Position numbers and translations under genes: made by a program
Part shown: positions 1 to 7,392 of the stretch, in pieces
How the letters are laid out: each line of letters begins with the position of its first letter
Position numbering within the stretch: position 1 is the stretch's first letter
Notes under the pieces: model-generated
Told to the model about the DNA's origin: nothing
Database searches by the model: none
Seen by the model: the letters and a program-made list of their open reading frames with translations, nothing else
NCBI GenBank assembly: GCA_028277105.1
Contig: JANQHO010000141.1
Span: 1 to 64,000, forward strand
Source of the DNA: Owenweeksia sp.
GTDB lineage: Bacteria > Bacteroidota > Bacteroidia > Flavobacteriales > Schleiferiaceae
Direction: 5' to 3'
Length of the DNA stretch: 64,000 nt

Positions 1-1
1 A

Positions 2-283
2 ATGATTGCTAATCATCAGGTGGTTATTATTGACGTCCGTACTTACGAGGAATATGAAGGAGGTCACCTTGAAAATTCCACTAATCTGGATGTGTATGAT
101 CAAGAGTTTAAAAAAGAACTCGATAAGCTATCACGAGATAAAGCTTACTTAGTTTATTGTTATGCCGGGGGCAGGAGTGCCCGCAGCCAGAAAATTATGG
201 AAGAAATGGGCTTTACTGAAGTTTACAACCTCAGTGAAGGTTATTCAGGCTGGGTGGAAGCCAATAAAAAAACTGTGAAGTAA
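2..283 (+). CDS. Rhodanese-like domain protein (5' end possibly cut by window)
   Basis: This is a single rhodanese (sulfurtransferase) domain. The first beta strand with DVRT is at residues 11-14 and the active-site loop CYAGGRSA has the catalytic cysteine at residue 53, followed by the usual C-terminal SEGYSGW segment. Such domains carry persulfide sulfur or bind thiols in the cytoplasm. The first visible ATG is at base 2 and the domain core begins almost immediately, so the true start may lie before the window. The stop TAA overlaps the ATG of the thioredoxin gene by one base, so the two are almost certainly translationally coupled and probably share a thiol-redox job. The substrate cannot be told from sequence. 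Confidence 0.85.
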   Translation: MIANHQVVIIDVRTYEEYEGGHLENSTNLDVYDQEFKKELDKLSRDKAYLVYCYAGGRSARSQKIMEEMGFTEVYNLSEGYSGWVEANKKTVK

Positions 284-582
284 TGTCATCTTTTAAAGAG
301 ATCATCAGCTCTGAAAAACCGGTTTTGATCGATTTTTATGCCGATTGGTGCGGCCCCTGTAAAATGTTAGCCCCCGCCATTAAGGAAGTAAAAAATGAGA
401 TGGGCGATAAAGCCAGGATCATTAAAATAGATGTGGACAAAAACCCGCAAGTGGCCAATAATTTAGGGGTGAGAGGAGTGCCTACTTTAATGATATATCA
501 GAACGGAGAGCTGAAATGGAGACAAAGCGGAGTTATTCCGGCTTATACCATTGCTCAAAAGTTGAAGGAGTTTATATCTTAA
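283..582 (+). CDS. Thioredoxin
   Basis: This 99-aa protein is a compact thioredoxin fold with the canonical active site WCGPC at residues 22-26 and the cis-proline in GVPT at residue 68. There is no signal peptide, so it is a cytoplasmic disulfide reductase that would be recharged by thioredoxin reductase (not in this window). It starts on an ATG overlapping the stop of the rhodanese gene, so the pair is an operon. Its last four bases overlap the convergent deacetylase gene. Length and motifs are ordinary for TrxA, although the pairing with a rhodanese suggests a dedicated sulfur or redox role rather than the main housekeeping thioredoxin. Confidence 0.9.
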   Translation: MSSFKEIISSEKPVLIDFYADWCGPCKMLAPAIKEVKNEMGDKARIIKIDVDKNPQVANNLGVRGVPTLMIYQNGELKWRQSGVIPAYTIAQKLKEFIS

Positions 583-1199
583 TCAGGTAAACGATTGGCC
601 CTTAAGCCTTTTCTTTCAATTTCTTTCAGTACCAGAGGCAGACATATCTTTAAGCGCTTCCACGCTTTTTCACTATCGTGAAAAACCACTATTGCCCCTG
701 GCTTTAAGCGGTCAATTACATTTTTAGCGCAATGGACACCGCTTACTGAAGTATCAAAATCGCCACTAAGGATACTCCACATTACTATGGAATATCCCTT
801 TTTTCTGATAGTTCTGGCCTGGGAGCTTTTTAAACGCCCGTAGGGAGGTCGGAATAAACGCGAGCTCACTACCTGGCTGCACCGTTCGATGTCTTTGAGA
901 TATACCCTTTTATCGCTTTGCCAGCCATTCAAATGATGATGGGTGTGATTTCCTGTAGAATGACCTCTGCTTTTGATTTTCTCTGCTAATTCGGGGAAAG
1001 AAAGGGCGTTTTTACCTAGCAGAAAGAAAGTGGCTTTAGCCTCAAACTCTTGCAGTTGATCCAATACCCAGTTGGTAATGCCAGGAGTTGGACCGTCATC
1101 AAAAGTCAGATAAACAGCACGATCTTCAGCCGGCATCTGCCAAAGCCTTTTGGGGTACAGATACTTTAACCACAAGGGAGTTTTAACCCAATATTTCAT
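579..1199 (-). CDS. Polysaccharide deacetylase (NodB homology, carbohydrate esterase 4)
   Basis: This 206-aa protein carries the CE4 motifs in order: TFDDGP at 32-37 (D34 catalytic base, D35 metal ligand), H85 and H89 in the GNHTHHH stretch as metal ligands, RPPYGR at 117-122, and HD at 174-175. The family removes N- or O-acetyl groups from peptidoglycan, chitin or other polysaccharides using a divalent metal. I see no clear signal peptide; the N-terminus is short and basic/aromatic, so location is uncertain. It is convergent with thioredoxin and lies 50 bp downstream of the DUF2723 gene on the same strand, so it may be co-transcribed with it and act on the cell envelope. Confidence 0.88.
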   Translation of the reverse strand: MKYWVKTPLWLKYLYPKRLWQMPAEDRAVYLTFDDGPTPGITNWVLDQLQEFEAKATFFLLGKNALSFPELAEKIKSRGHSTGNHTHHHLNGWQSDKRVYLKDIERCSQVVSSRLFRPPYGRLKSSQARTIRKKGYSIVMWSILSGDFDTSVSGVHCAKNVIDRLKPGAIVVFHDSEKAWKRLKICLPLVLKEIERKGLRANRLPD

Positions 1200-1249
1200 A
1201 AAAAGACCACTAAAACACCGGAAATCACAATCCGGCAGAGGCTTTAGGA

Positions 1250-4200
1250 TCAGGCCATGCCTAAAGGCCTCAATGCATTTTGGTACCGTTCAAAAAGATC
1301 GTTTTTCTGAAAATCTTCGATCTTATTGCTGTTTTTGAACTCGTATTGCTGTACTATACGCAGAAGCATCTGGTAGTAGCTGCTGGCAGCCTGTATCTGT
1401 TGATTCACCAGCTTTCGGTCTGAGCCTTTGAACTGTTCGTAGTATTTTAACTCTTCATCCAGCCGGTCAGCAAAAAGATCAACCATGGCCCGCCCTTTTT
1501 CAGTAGCTCCGGCTTTATAATAAGCTTCAATCACGGAAAAGATGAAGTAATTGAACGGAAACTTTTCTTCCGGCATTTTTTCTACACAGAGATCAAGTAC
1601 TTCTATAGCTTCGTTGTTTTTACCCTCCTCAGCCAGTTTTTGGGCCAATCGGCCGTAAGAATTCCTGAGATTGTAAGCCAGCCTGCGGTTAGTTTCATCG
1701 AGGTAGACCCCGGGGGCTTCCATATTGCCAAACTCAAATTTGTTGACCAGGTTGTCGTACATAATAGACGTATTCACTTCACCAAAATCAACCCTTTGAC
1801 CTTTTTTACCGTGACGGACCGGCACAAAACGGTAGGCCAACCCTTCTAGCTGGAAATATTCATCGAGCCAGAAGTAAGACTGGCTGCTGCTTCCTACGGT
1901 TACACTGAAGTAGATGGGCCTTTCCCAATTGTTATGGGCTATCAGGTCTATTACCATCAGGTCTCTTTTGGAAAGAGCATTGGAAGTGATCCTCCAGTCA
2001 ATAAAGTCTACAATTCTGGAAGTGTCGGAATCGGGAACCACATTATTGGTTAAAACTTGTTCTTTATCTATATCTAACCGGAATCTTTTAATGGGGAAAT
2101 AGATCAGTTTCTTGGAATCAAAAGCTTCAAATTTGTTGCTGTTGTCGTCCCGCTTGATGTAGTCTATGAACTCGGTAGCGTATATCCAGGGGCGGTTTAT
2201 CTTCCTGGCCTGGTAATATACCACATCACGGGTTCCCTGTTTGTATTGCTCGTGTTCAAAGGTAAAAGGCACCGGTTCCGCTTCATAGGCTGCCCTTTTC
2301 ATTTGATCAATATACCAGTCGGTATTGAGAAGACTGAGGTTTACCACCCTTACATCGGTTCTGTAACCCTCTACTTCCTGGACATACCAAAGCGGGAAGG
2401 TGTCATTATCCCCGTTGGTGAACAATATAGCATTGGGAGCACAGGAATCCAGGTAAGCCCTGGCAATATCGCGGGCGGTATAACGGTTAGAACGGTCGTG
2501 GTCGTCCCAGTTTTCTTTAGCCATAATACCGGGAACCAACAGCAGGCAAAGGGCTGAAGTGGCAATGGCAATATTGGCATTTTTGTTTTTGATCAGTTCA
2601 AAAAGTGCCTGTACACCGAGGCCTATCCAAATGGCAAACACATAAAAGGATCCCACAAAGGAGTAATCCCTTTCCCGCGGTTCAAAAGGCTTATTATTGG
2701 TGTAGATCACAACGGCTATACCGGTAAAGAGGAAGAAAAGCAAGACCGCCCAGGCATCTTTACTGGCATTTTTAAAATGAAAATACAGCCCTATCAAACC
2801 TAATATAAAAGGCAAGAAGTAGTAAGTGTTGCGGGCAGGGCTGTGTTCAAGGTGATAAGGTAAATTAGACTGGGGCCCCAGGCGCATTTCATCAATGAAG
2901 TTTACACCGCTTATCCAGTTGCCCTTGTCTACCTCGTAGCGGTGTTGTTCATCGTTTTGTCTTCCGGCAAAATTCCACATAAAATAGCGCCACCACATGT
3001 GGCCTATCTGGTAATCCATGAAGAATTTGAAGTTTTGCCCGAAAGTGGGTCTGCGGTCTTTGTTTTTTATGCCGGCAATTTCAACGTAATTTTTGACGTG
3101 GCCGGGATCGTCACTCCACATGCGGGGGAAAAAGCCTTTATACCTCTTGTCAAAATTCCTGATGCTGTTCTTGCGATCGTCCGAAACGATATATTTACCG
3201 CTTTCATCGTCCTTTACATAGATGGGATTACCATCTATAAAAGGTTCCTTCTGGTCTAAAGGGGCATTGAAATATTGTCCGTGAAGCACCGGCCAATCAC
3301 CGTATTGCTCCCTGTTGTAATAAGCCAGTAATGAAATAGCGTCTTCCGGGTTATTCTCATCAATAGGGGTATTGGCATTGGAACGGATGGCCAGGGTAAT
3401 AAAAGTGGAATAGCCGAGTAAGATGAATAGAACCGAAAGGATAAGGGTATTCCAGAGCGGGCGTTGCTTTTTACGGGTATAATTCAACCCAAAGGCAGCT
3501 AAAGCTATAATTAAGATCAGAGTAAAAATAGTCCCGCTGTTAAATGGCATCCCCAGCGTATTGACCATAAATATTTCCAGTTTACCGAAGGCATTGAGTA
3601 CCAGGGGAATAATTAAGGCAAATACTATTCCCAGAACCACGATGGCGATAGTGTTGTAGAGAATGAATTTACGCTTGTTGATATCAGGGTCTTTTTTGAA
3701 GAAGTAGATCATCACTATAGCGGGAATGGTAAGGAAAACCAGAATGTGAACTCCGATAGACAGACCGATCATATAAGCGATGAATATGAGCCAGCGGTCG
3801 GCACGTGGGCTTTTGTTAACTTCGTTTTCCCACTTTAAAATGGCCCAAAAGGCAATGGCAGTAAAAAGGGACGACATGGCGTATACCTCACCTTCAACGG
3901 CTGAGAACCAGAAACTGTCACTAAAAGTGTAGGCCAGGGCACCAACAGTACCGCTACCCAGGATGGCAATAACACGGGCATCGTTGATCTCACCGTATTT
4001 GGCGGCAAATTTTCTTCCCAGGGCCGTAATGGTCCAAAATAGAAACAGGATAGTGAAGGAACTGCTCAGGGCCGATACCAGGTTTACCATTAAAGCTTGC
4101 CTACTAACATCACCAAGGGCAAACTGGGAAAAGAAATTGCCCATTAACTGGAAAAAGGGAGCCCCGGGAGGGTGGCCTACTTGTAGCTTAACGGCCGTGG

Positions 4201-4324
4201 CAATATATTCTCCGCAGTCCCAAAAACTGGCGGTGGGTTCTATCGTTAAAAAATAAGTAACGGTGGCTATGGCAAAAACAACCCAACCTATTATATTATT
4301 TAACCTGGTATAGTTTTCCTGCAT
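1250..4324 (-). CDS. DUF2723 family membrane glycosyltransferase (protein O-mannosyltransferase-like)
   Basis: This is a 1024-aa polytopic membrane protein of the DUF2723 family, which is abundant in Bacteroidota and related to GT-C protein O-mannosyltransferases. After the first membrane helix it has the acidic loop SFWDCGEY (D36, E39), the typical GT-C catalytic position. At least ten further hydrophobic helices follow through about residue 620, then a large soluble C-terminal region with PFEPRERDYSF and a helical, TPR-like tail from about residue 895. GT-C enzymes use lipid-linked sugars on the outer face of the inner membrane. The actual sugar and acceptor are unknown; protein O-glycosylation is inferred from family membership only. 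The ATG at 4324 is preceded by about 145 bp that also hold the tRNA-Gln promoter. Confidence 0.85.
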   Translation of the reverse strand: MQENYTRLNNIIGWVVFAIATVTYFLTIEPTASFWDCGEYIATAVKLQVGHPPGAPFFQLMGNFFSQFALGDVSRQALMVNLVSALSSSFTILFLFWTITALGRKFAAKYGEINDARVIAILGSGTVGALAYTFSDSFWFSAVEGEVYAMSSLFTAIAFWAILKWENEVNKSPRADRWLIFIAYMIGLSIGVHILVFLTIPAIVMIYFFKKDPDINKRKFILYNTIAIVVLGIVFALIIPLVLNAFGKLEIFMVNTLGMPFNSGTIFTLILIIALAAFGLNYTRKKQRPLWNTLILSVLFILLGYSTFITLAIRSNANTPIDENNPEDAISLLAYYNREQYGDWPVLHGQYFNAPLDQKEPFIDGNPIYVKDDESGKYIVSDDRKNSIRNFDKRYKGFFPRMWSDDPGHVKNYVEIAGIKNKDRRPTFGQNFKFFMDYQIGHMWWRYFMWNFAGRQNDEQHRYEVDKGNWISGVNFIDEMRLGPQSNLPYHLEHSPARNTYYFLPFILGLIGLYFHFKNASKDAWAVLLFFLFTGIAVVIYTNNKPFEPRERDYSFVGSFYVFAIWIGLGVQALFELIKNKNANIAIATSALCLLLVPGIMAKENWDDHDRSNRYTARDIARAYLDSCAPNAILFTNGDNDTFPLWYVQEVEGYRTDVRVVNLSLLNTDWYIDQMKRAAYEAEPVPFTFEHEQYKQGTRDVVYYQARKINRPWIYATEFIDYIKRDDNSNKFEAFDSKKLIYFPIKRFRLDIDKEQVLTNNVVPDSDTSRIVDFIDWRITSNALSKRDLMVIDLIAHNNWERPIYFSVTVGSSSQSYFWLDEYFQLEGLAYRFVPVRHGKKGQRVDFGEVNTSIMYDNLVNKFEFGNMEAPGVYLDETNRRLAYNLRNSYGRLAQKLAEEGKNNEAIEVLDLCVEKMPEEKFPFNYFIFSVIEAYYKAGATEKGRAMVDLFADRLDEELKYYEQFKGSDRKLVNQQIQAASSYYQMLLRIVQQYEFKNSNKIEDFQKNDLFERYQNALRPLGMA

Positions 4325-4422
4325 TTTATACTAGATTTAATCAAGGGGCGAATTTATGAAAATTAGCCGTGGAGGCGGGTAAAGAATTGTTAAAGGCGTT
4401 TAAAGTTCCGTTAAGAATCATT

Positions 4423-4452
4423 TTTGGGATTTATGGTCTTTTCGTATCTTTG
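4423..4452 (+). promoter_or_regulatory. Promoter of tRNA-Gln (Bacteroidota -33/-7 type)
   Basis: TTTG at 4423-4426, an 18-nt spacer, then TATCTTTG at 4445-4452, an exact match to the Bacteroidota -7 consensus TAnnTTTG. The tRNA begins 18 nt further on. This is the best-formed primary sigma promoter in the window. Confidence 0.75.
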
Positions 4453-4470
4453 CACCCCGATAAAATTTAT

Positions 4471-4542
4471 TGTCCCATCGTCTAATTGGCAGGACAGCTG
4501 ATTTTGGTTCAGTCAGTCTAGGTTCGAGTCCTAGTGGGACAA
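4471..4542 (+). tRNA. tRNA-Gln (anticodon TTG)
   Basis: The sequence folds by eye into a complete cloverleaf. The acceptor stem TGTCCCA/TGGGACA pairs fully, the D-arm has GTC/GAC around a TTGGCA-type loop, the anticodon stem GCTGA/TCAGT holds loop TTTTGGT with anticodon TTG, and the T-arm is CTAGG-TTCGAGT-CCTAG. The discriminator is A at 4542 and CCA is not encoded. A strong promoter lies upstream and a terminator hairpin directly downstream, so this is a single-gene unit. Its 3' end is duplicated imperfectly at 7278. Confidence 0.93.
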
Positions 4543-4545
4543 CTC

Positions 4546-4582
4546 AAAAAGCCTGAAAAACTAAGTTTTTCAGGCTTTTTTG
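4546..4582 (+). terminator. Rho-independent terminator of tRNA-Gln
   Basis: Inverted arms AAAAAGCCTGAAAAAC and GTTTTTCAGGCTTTTT with a TAA loop, ending in a T-run, start three bases after the tRNA. Confidence 0.85.
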
Positions 4583-4620
4583 CTTCCCAAGTTTTTTCAA
4601 CTTATGATTATCTTAGCCAA

Positions 4621-5196
4621 GTGAAAAATCTATACATCATAGCAGGTCCCAATGGAGCAGGTAAAACGACTTTGTCCTATACCATTCTACCTGAGATTTT
4701 TGATTGCTATGAGTTTGTAAATGCTGACGAAATCGCTCGAGGATTATCTCCTCTAAATCCAGAAAGTACAGTCCTTAAAGCTGGAAGATTAATGTTGGAA
4801 AGAATCAATGAGTTGATGGAAAGAGGTGAGTCTTTTGCCTTTGAAACCACTTTGGCAACAAAAAGTTATGTTGACTTAGTAAGAAGAGCCCAGTTTTTAG
4901 GGTATAAAGTGACTTTACTCTTTTTAACTTTAAGTTCTTCTGATTTGGCTATCCAAAGAGTAGCCGTTCGAGTTGATGAAGGTGGTCATAACATCCCGAA
5001 TGATGTTATCATAAGAAGGTTCAAAAATGGATTAGTGAATCTTTTCCGATTGTATATTCCAGTCGTTAATAGTTAGGTTGTAGTGGATAATTCAAAGTAA
5101 AGCTTTGAGATAATTGCAGAAAGTTCGGAAAAAGATCTATTTTTAAAAAACAGGGAGAAATGGGAATACTTAAACAAATTGTATAATGTTGGATAA
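4621..5196 (+). pseudogene. Zeta-toxin-like P-loop ATPase, broken by two in-frame stops
   Basis: The reading frame opens at GTG 4621 with VKNLYIIAGPNGAGKTT, a Walker A motif with GPNGAGKT at residues 9-16, followed by FETTLATKSY and a VRVDEGGHNIP segment. These are hallmarks of the small zeta-toxin-like P-loop family (COG4185 type). At 5074-5076 the frame hits TAG exactly where family members usually carry a tryptophan (…DSW/NSW…), consistent with a single TGG to TAG change. After a second stop, TAA at 5098-5100, the same frame continues with recognisable C-terminal sequence (VVVDNSK, then FEIIAESSEKDL and REKWEYLNKLY) to TAA at 5194-5196. No frameshift is needed. It is therefore a recently decayed gene or needs readthrough. 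I set the start from the P-loop; an ATG at 4534 lies within the tRNA and is implausible. Confidence 0.75.
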
Positions 5197-5350
5197 GAAA
5201 GAGTTACAAGATTTAGAGGAGAAAGTCAGTTTGGGACTTAAAAGGGCTTTTCAAAAAATGCTTGAGTTTAAGAAACAAAAGAAAAGTAAGGTGATCGTTT
5301 CCAGAGACGGAAAGGTAATGGCATTGGACCCTGATGAGATAGTCTCATAA
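5186..5350 (+). CDS. Small protein downstream of the zeta-like gene (54 aa)
   Basis: A 54-aa ORF starts at ATG 5186, overlapping the end of the decayed zeta-like gene by 11 bases. It reads MLDKKELQDLEEKV, then a lysine-rich amphipathic helix, then a short beta-like stretch KVIVSRDGKVMALDPDEI. The overlap suggests it was the second gene of a two-gene unit with the ATPase, possibly its partner or antitoxin, but I do not recognise a named family and the partner role is inference. It is intact although its neighbour is broken. Confidence 0.5.
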   Translation: MLDKKELQDLEEKVSLGLKRAFQKMLEFKKQKKSKVIVSRDGKVMALDPDEIVS

Positions 5351-5368
5351 AAACCTAGAAAATTCAAA

Positions 5369-5399
5369 CAATTGGTTCGAGAAAGATCCTAAATGGTCA
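5369..5399 (+). repeat. Imperfect 31-bp direct repeat, left copy
   Basis: This stretch matches 8659-8689 in the same orientation at 28 of 31 positions (core CAATTGGTT.GAGAA.GATC). Read in one frame both copies give NWFE(K/N)D(P/L)KWS, so they may be remnants of the 3' end of a gene. The two copies bracket the PKD gene and the GNAT/Mrr gene. Confidence 0.6.
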
Positions 5400-5415
5400 A
5401 CAACAATTGGAAAGA

Positions 5416-5447
5416 TAATCCCCCGACAGCGTTGGGGGATTTTTTTA
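5416..5447 (+). terminator. Rho-independent terminator
   Basis: Stem AATCCCCC/GGGGGATT with loop GACAGCGTT, followed by a T-run. It closes the zeta-like/54-aa unit. Confidence 0.7.
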
Positions 5448-5465
5448 TTTAGCTATGGTAGAATA

Positions 5466-5495
5466 AAAGAGCCCGAGTTTTTGCTCGGGCTTTTC
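5466..5495. terminator. Bidirectional terminator between convergent genes
   Basis: AAAAGAGCCCGAG and CTCGGGCTTTT arms around a TTTTTG loop, with A-run on the left and T-run on the right. It serves the minus-strand PKD gene (stop at 5528) and backs up the plus-strand unit. Confidence 0.75.
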
Positions 5496-5527
5496 TGTTC
5501 ATACATTCCAACCATCCCCAATGCCTA

Positions 5528-7087
5528 CTAATGGGCTATGATTAGTTTTTGACGATAAACTTGTCTTTTTGTATTGATATGCAACCAATAACACCCATTT
5601 GGCATAGCTGATATATCAAAAGCCAAAGGTTCATTTCCCATAGCGTGTTCTGCCTGTAAAACTCTATCCCCACGTATATTGAACAGTGTGAATTTCACTC
5701 CTTCAAGAGCATGTCCTTTTGTGTCCAGGTAAACATGATCATCCGCAGGATTGGGGAATATTGTAAAATCAATGGGTTGCTTTTCTTGAATACTAATGTT
5801 AGCATTTGGATTTAGAATGTTCAATAAAAAGCCTGCAGAGCCGTTCTTCGATACAAGATTCCCAAGTGAGTCAACTACCAGGCTATCGCAAAAAGTGGCT
5901 CCACATGTGTCGTTACTGGTGTTGTTGATAATGCTAATGGAAAGGCAAAGTAAATAACCACCCCCGGCCCCATACGTATGCGATGGGTAAGCTTGGCTAG
6001 AGGTATTTCCATCTCCAAAATCCCATAAATAGTCTACGCTGTATTGAGGTGAAGGATAGTGCTGATCTACCGTATTCCAGACGTTGATCACACCATTGCC
6101 GGACCCCAAAGTGTCTATCACAAAACTTGCTTGGCAAGATGAACTGACATATACATTCTTACATTCCGTGCTACTGCATAAAACACCCTGGGTGATAGAA
6201 TCCCGAATTTCATAATTCAAACAAACTTGATACGTTCCTGAGGCGGCATAAATATGGTTTGGGTTTTCCGCTGAGGAGGAGTTCCCATCCCCAAAATCCC
6301 ATGAGTAATTTTCTACTAACGCATTAGGGCTATTGACATAGCTTTGATTTTTAAAGGCCACTTTTAACCCATTCAAGGCATCCCGATCATGCTTAAACTG
6401 GGCAGTACAATAGGTTCCCTTATAATCCATTTTTAAGGTATCACAAAAAACATCCTTGCAAATAGTATCGCCATTAGACATTATCACAAAAAAGCTTAAA
6501 CAGGGGTAGTAAACCCCGGGATTCATATAGGTTGAAAAACGATCACCTCCGCCTGAATAGCTTCTGTGTTGATTGTTAGGAAATGGTGTTGAACCCGAAG
6601 CGCCCACTTTTGGACCAGGGCCACCAAAATCAATCTCTACCCGGGTGTAGGTACCTGGGAGCAACAAAAAGTTGACCTGAGTAGAATCGGTTAAGGTCAC
6701 TTTAGAAGAATCCAGGGGATCTATAGCCATCGTAAATTTTGCAGAACAAGGAGCTTGAGAGACTTGAACATTGACAATTTTATAGGTGGTGTTAGTACAT
6801 ACTACCTGATTGTTCACTTTTACGTTTATGGAATGCTTGATAGCATAAACACCCGCATTCGAATAGGTGTGCGTAGGGCTCATAGCGGTGCTGAAACTCA
6901 CACCGTCTCCAAAATCCCAGTAATAATCTACCACACTCCCGGCTGAAGTGGTTGAGTTATCCGTTAATGAAACCGTATTGGTTCCAGCGGATACTTGATA
7001 AGTGAAATCAGCAACACAGTTTTGAGCTTTAGCCACATAACTTATTAAGCTTAGGCTGAAAGTTAAATAGGTAAGAAATGTCTTCAT
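5528..7087 (-). CDS. PKD-domain secreted protein with T9SS type A sorting domain
   Basis: This 519-aa protein has a signal peptide (MKTFLTYLTFSLSLISYVAKA, cleavage near residue 21). Several PKD-type beta-sandwich modules follow, each marked by a WDFGDG motif and a HxYxxxGxY motif: about 27-108, 228-312 and 318-405, with a divergent one at about 115-225. Many cysteines suggest disulfides. The C-terminal about 80 residues are a type A T9SS sorting domain (FTIFPNPADDHVYLD, then FTLFNIRGD, ending in KLIIAH). It should be exported by the type IX system and attached to or released from the cell surface. PKD modules usually mediate adhesion or bind substrate; no catalytic domain is visible. It lies alone between direct repeats, suggesting it is accessory. 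Confidence 0.88.
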   Translation of the reverse strand: MKTFLTYLTFSLSLISYVAKAQNCVADFTYQVSAGTNTVSLTDNSTTSAGSVVDYYWDFGDGVSFSTAMSPTHTYSNAGVYAIKHSINVKVNNQVVCTNTTYKIVNVQVSQAPCSAKFTMAIDPLDSSKVTLTDSTQVNFLLLPGTYTRVEIDFGGPGPKVGASGSTPFPNNQHRSYSGGGDRFSTYMNPGVYYPCLSFFVIMSNGDTICKDVFCDTLKMDYKGTYCTAQFKHDRDALNGLKVAFKNQSYVNSPNALVENYSWDFGDGNSSSAENPNHIYAASGTYQVCLNYEIRDSITQGVLCSSTECKNVYVSSSCQASFVIDTLGSGNGVINVWNTVDQHYPSPQYSVDYLWDFGDGNTSSQAYPSHTYGAGGGYLLCLSISIINNTSNDTCGATFCDSLVVDSLGNLVSKNGSAGFLLNILNPNANISIQEKQPIDFTIFPNPADDHVYLDTKGHALEGVKFTLFNIRGDRVLQAEHAMGNEPLAFDISAMPNGCYWLHINTKRQVYRQKLIIAH

Positions 7088-7277
7088 TTTTATTCTTTGT
7101 TTAAATAGGTAACTATATGTAAAGACGAGGAGTGTTTGTAAAGTGCTGCACCTGAGATTTTTTTTTCGCCTACGTTGAGCAAGCCGTAGGTTTAGATGAG
7201 CAATAGGTATAAAAAAGATGGGCGGAGCCTTGACCTTTGCAGGGCTTGGGTTATGTCAATGCATCTGCCTTTAGCAA

Positions 7278-7305
7278 TCCTGGTGAGACAACTTACAAAG
7301 CCTGA
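7278..7305 (+). repeat. Duplicate of the tRNA-Gln 3' end (att-like)
   Basis: Bases 7278-7305 match 4529-4556 (the tRNA T-stem/acceptor end plus the first part of its terminator) at 24 of 28 positions, in the same orientation. A tRNA 3' end duplicated in this way is what integration by a tyrosine recombinase leaves behind. No integrase is present between the copies. Confidence 0.5.
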
Positions 7306-7327
7306 GCTTTTGTTCAGGCTTTTTTGT
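7296..7327 (+). terminator. Terminator hairpin next to the att-like repeat
   Basis: AAAGCCTGAGC and GTTCAGGCTTTTTT arms around a short TTTT loop, followed by Ts. It resembles the tRNA-Gln terminator in sequence and probably came with the duplicated segment. The stretch 7088-7392 contains no other feature I can support. Confidence 0.6.
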
Positions 7328-7392
7328 TTGTTCTAGTTTGAGTTAAATTTAATTACGTTTCCACAACATCCATTAGAGAACATAATTGCAAT

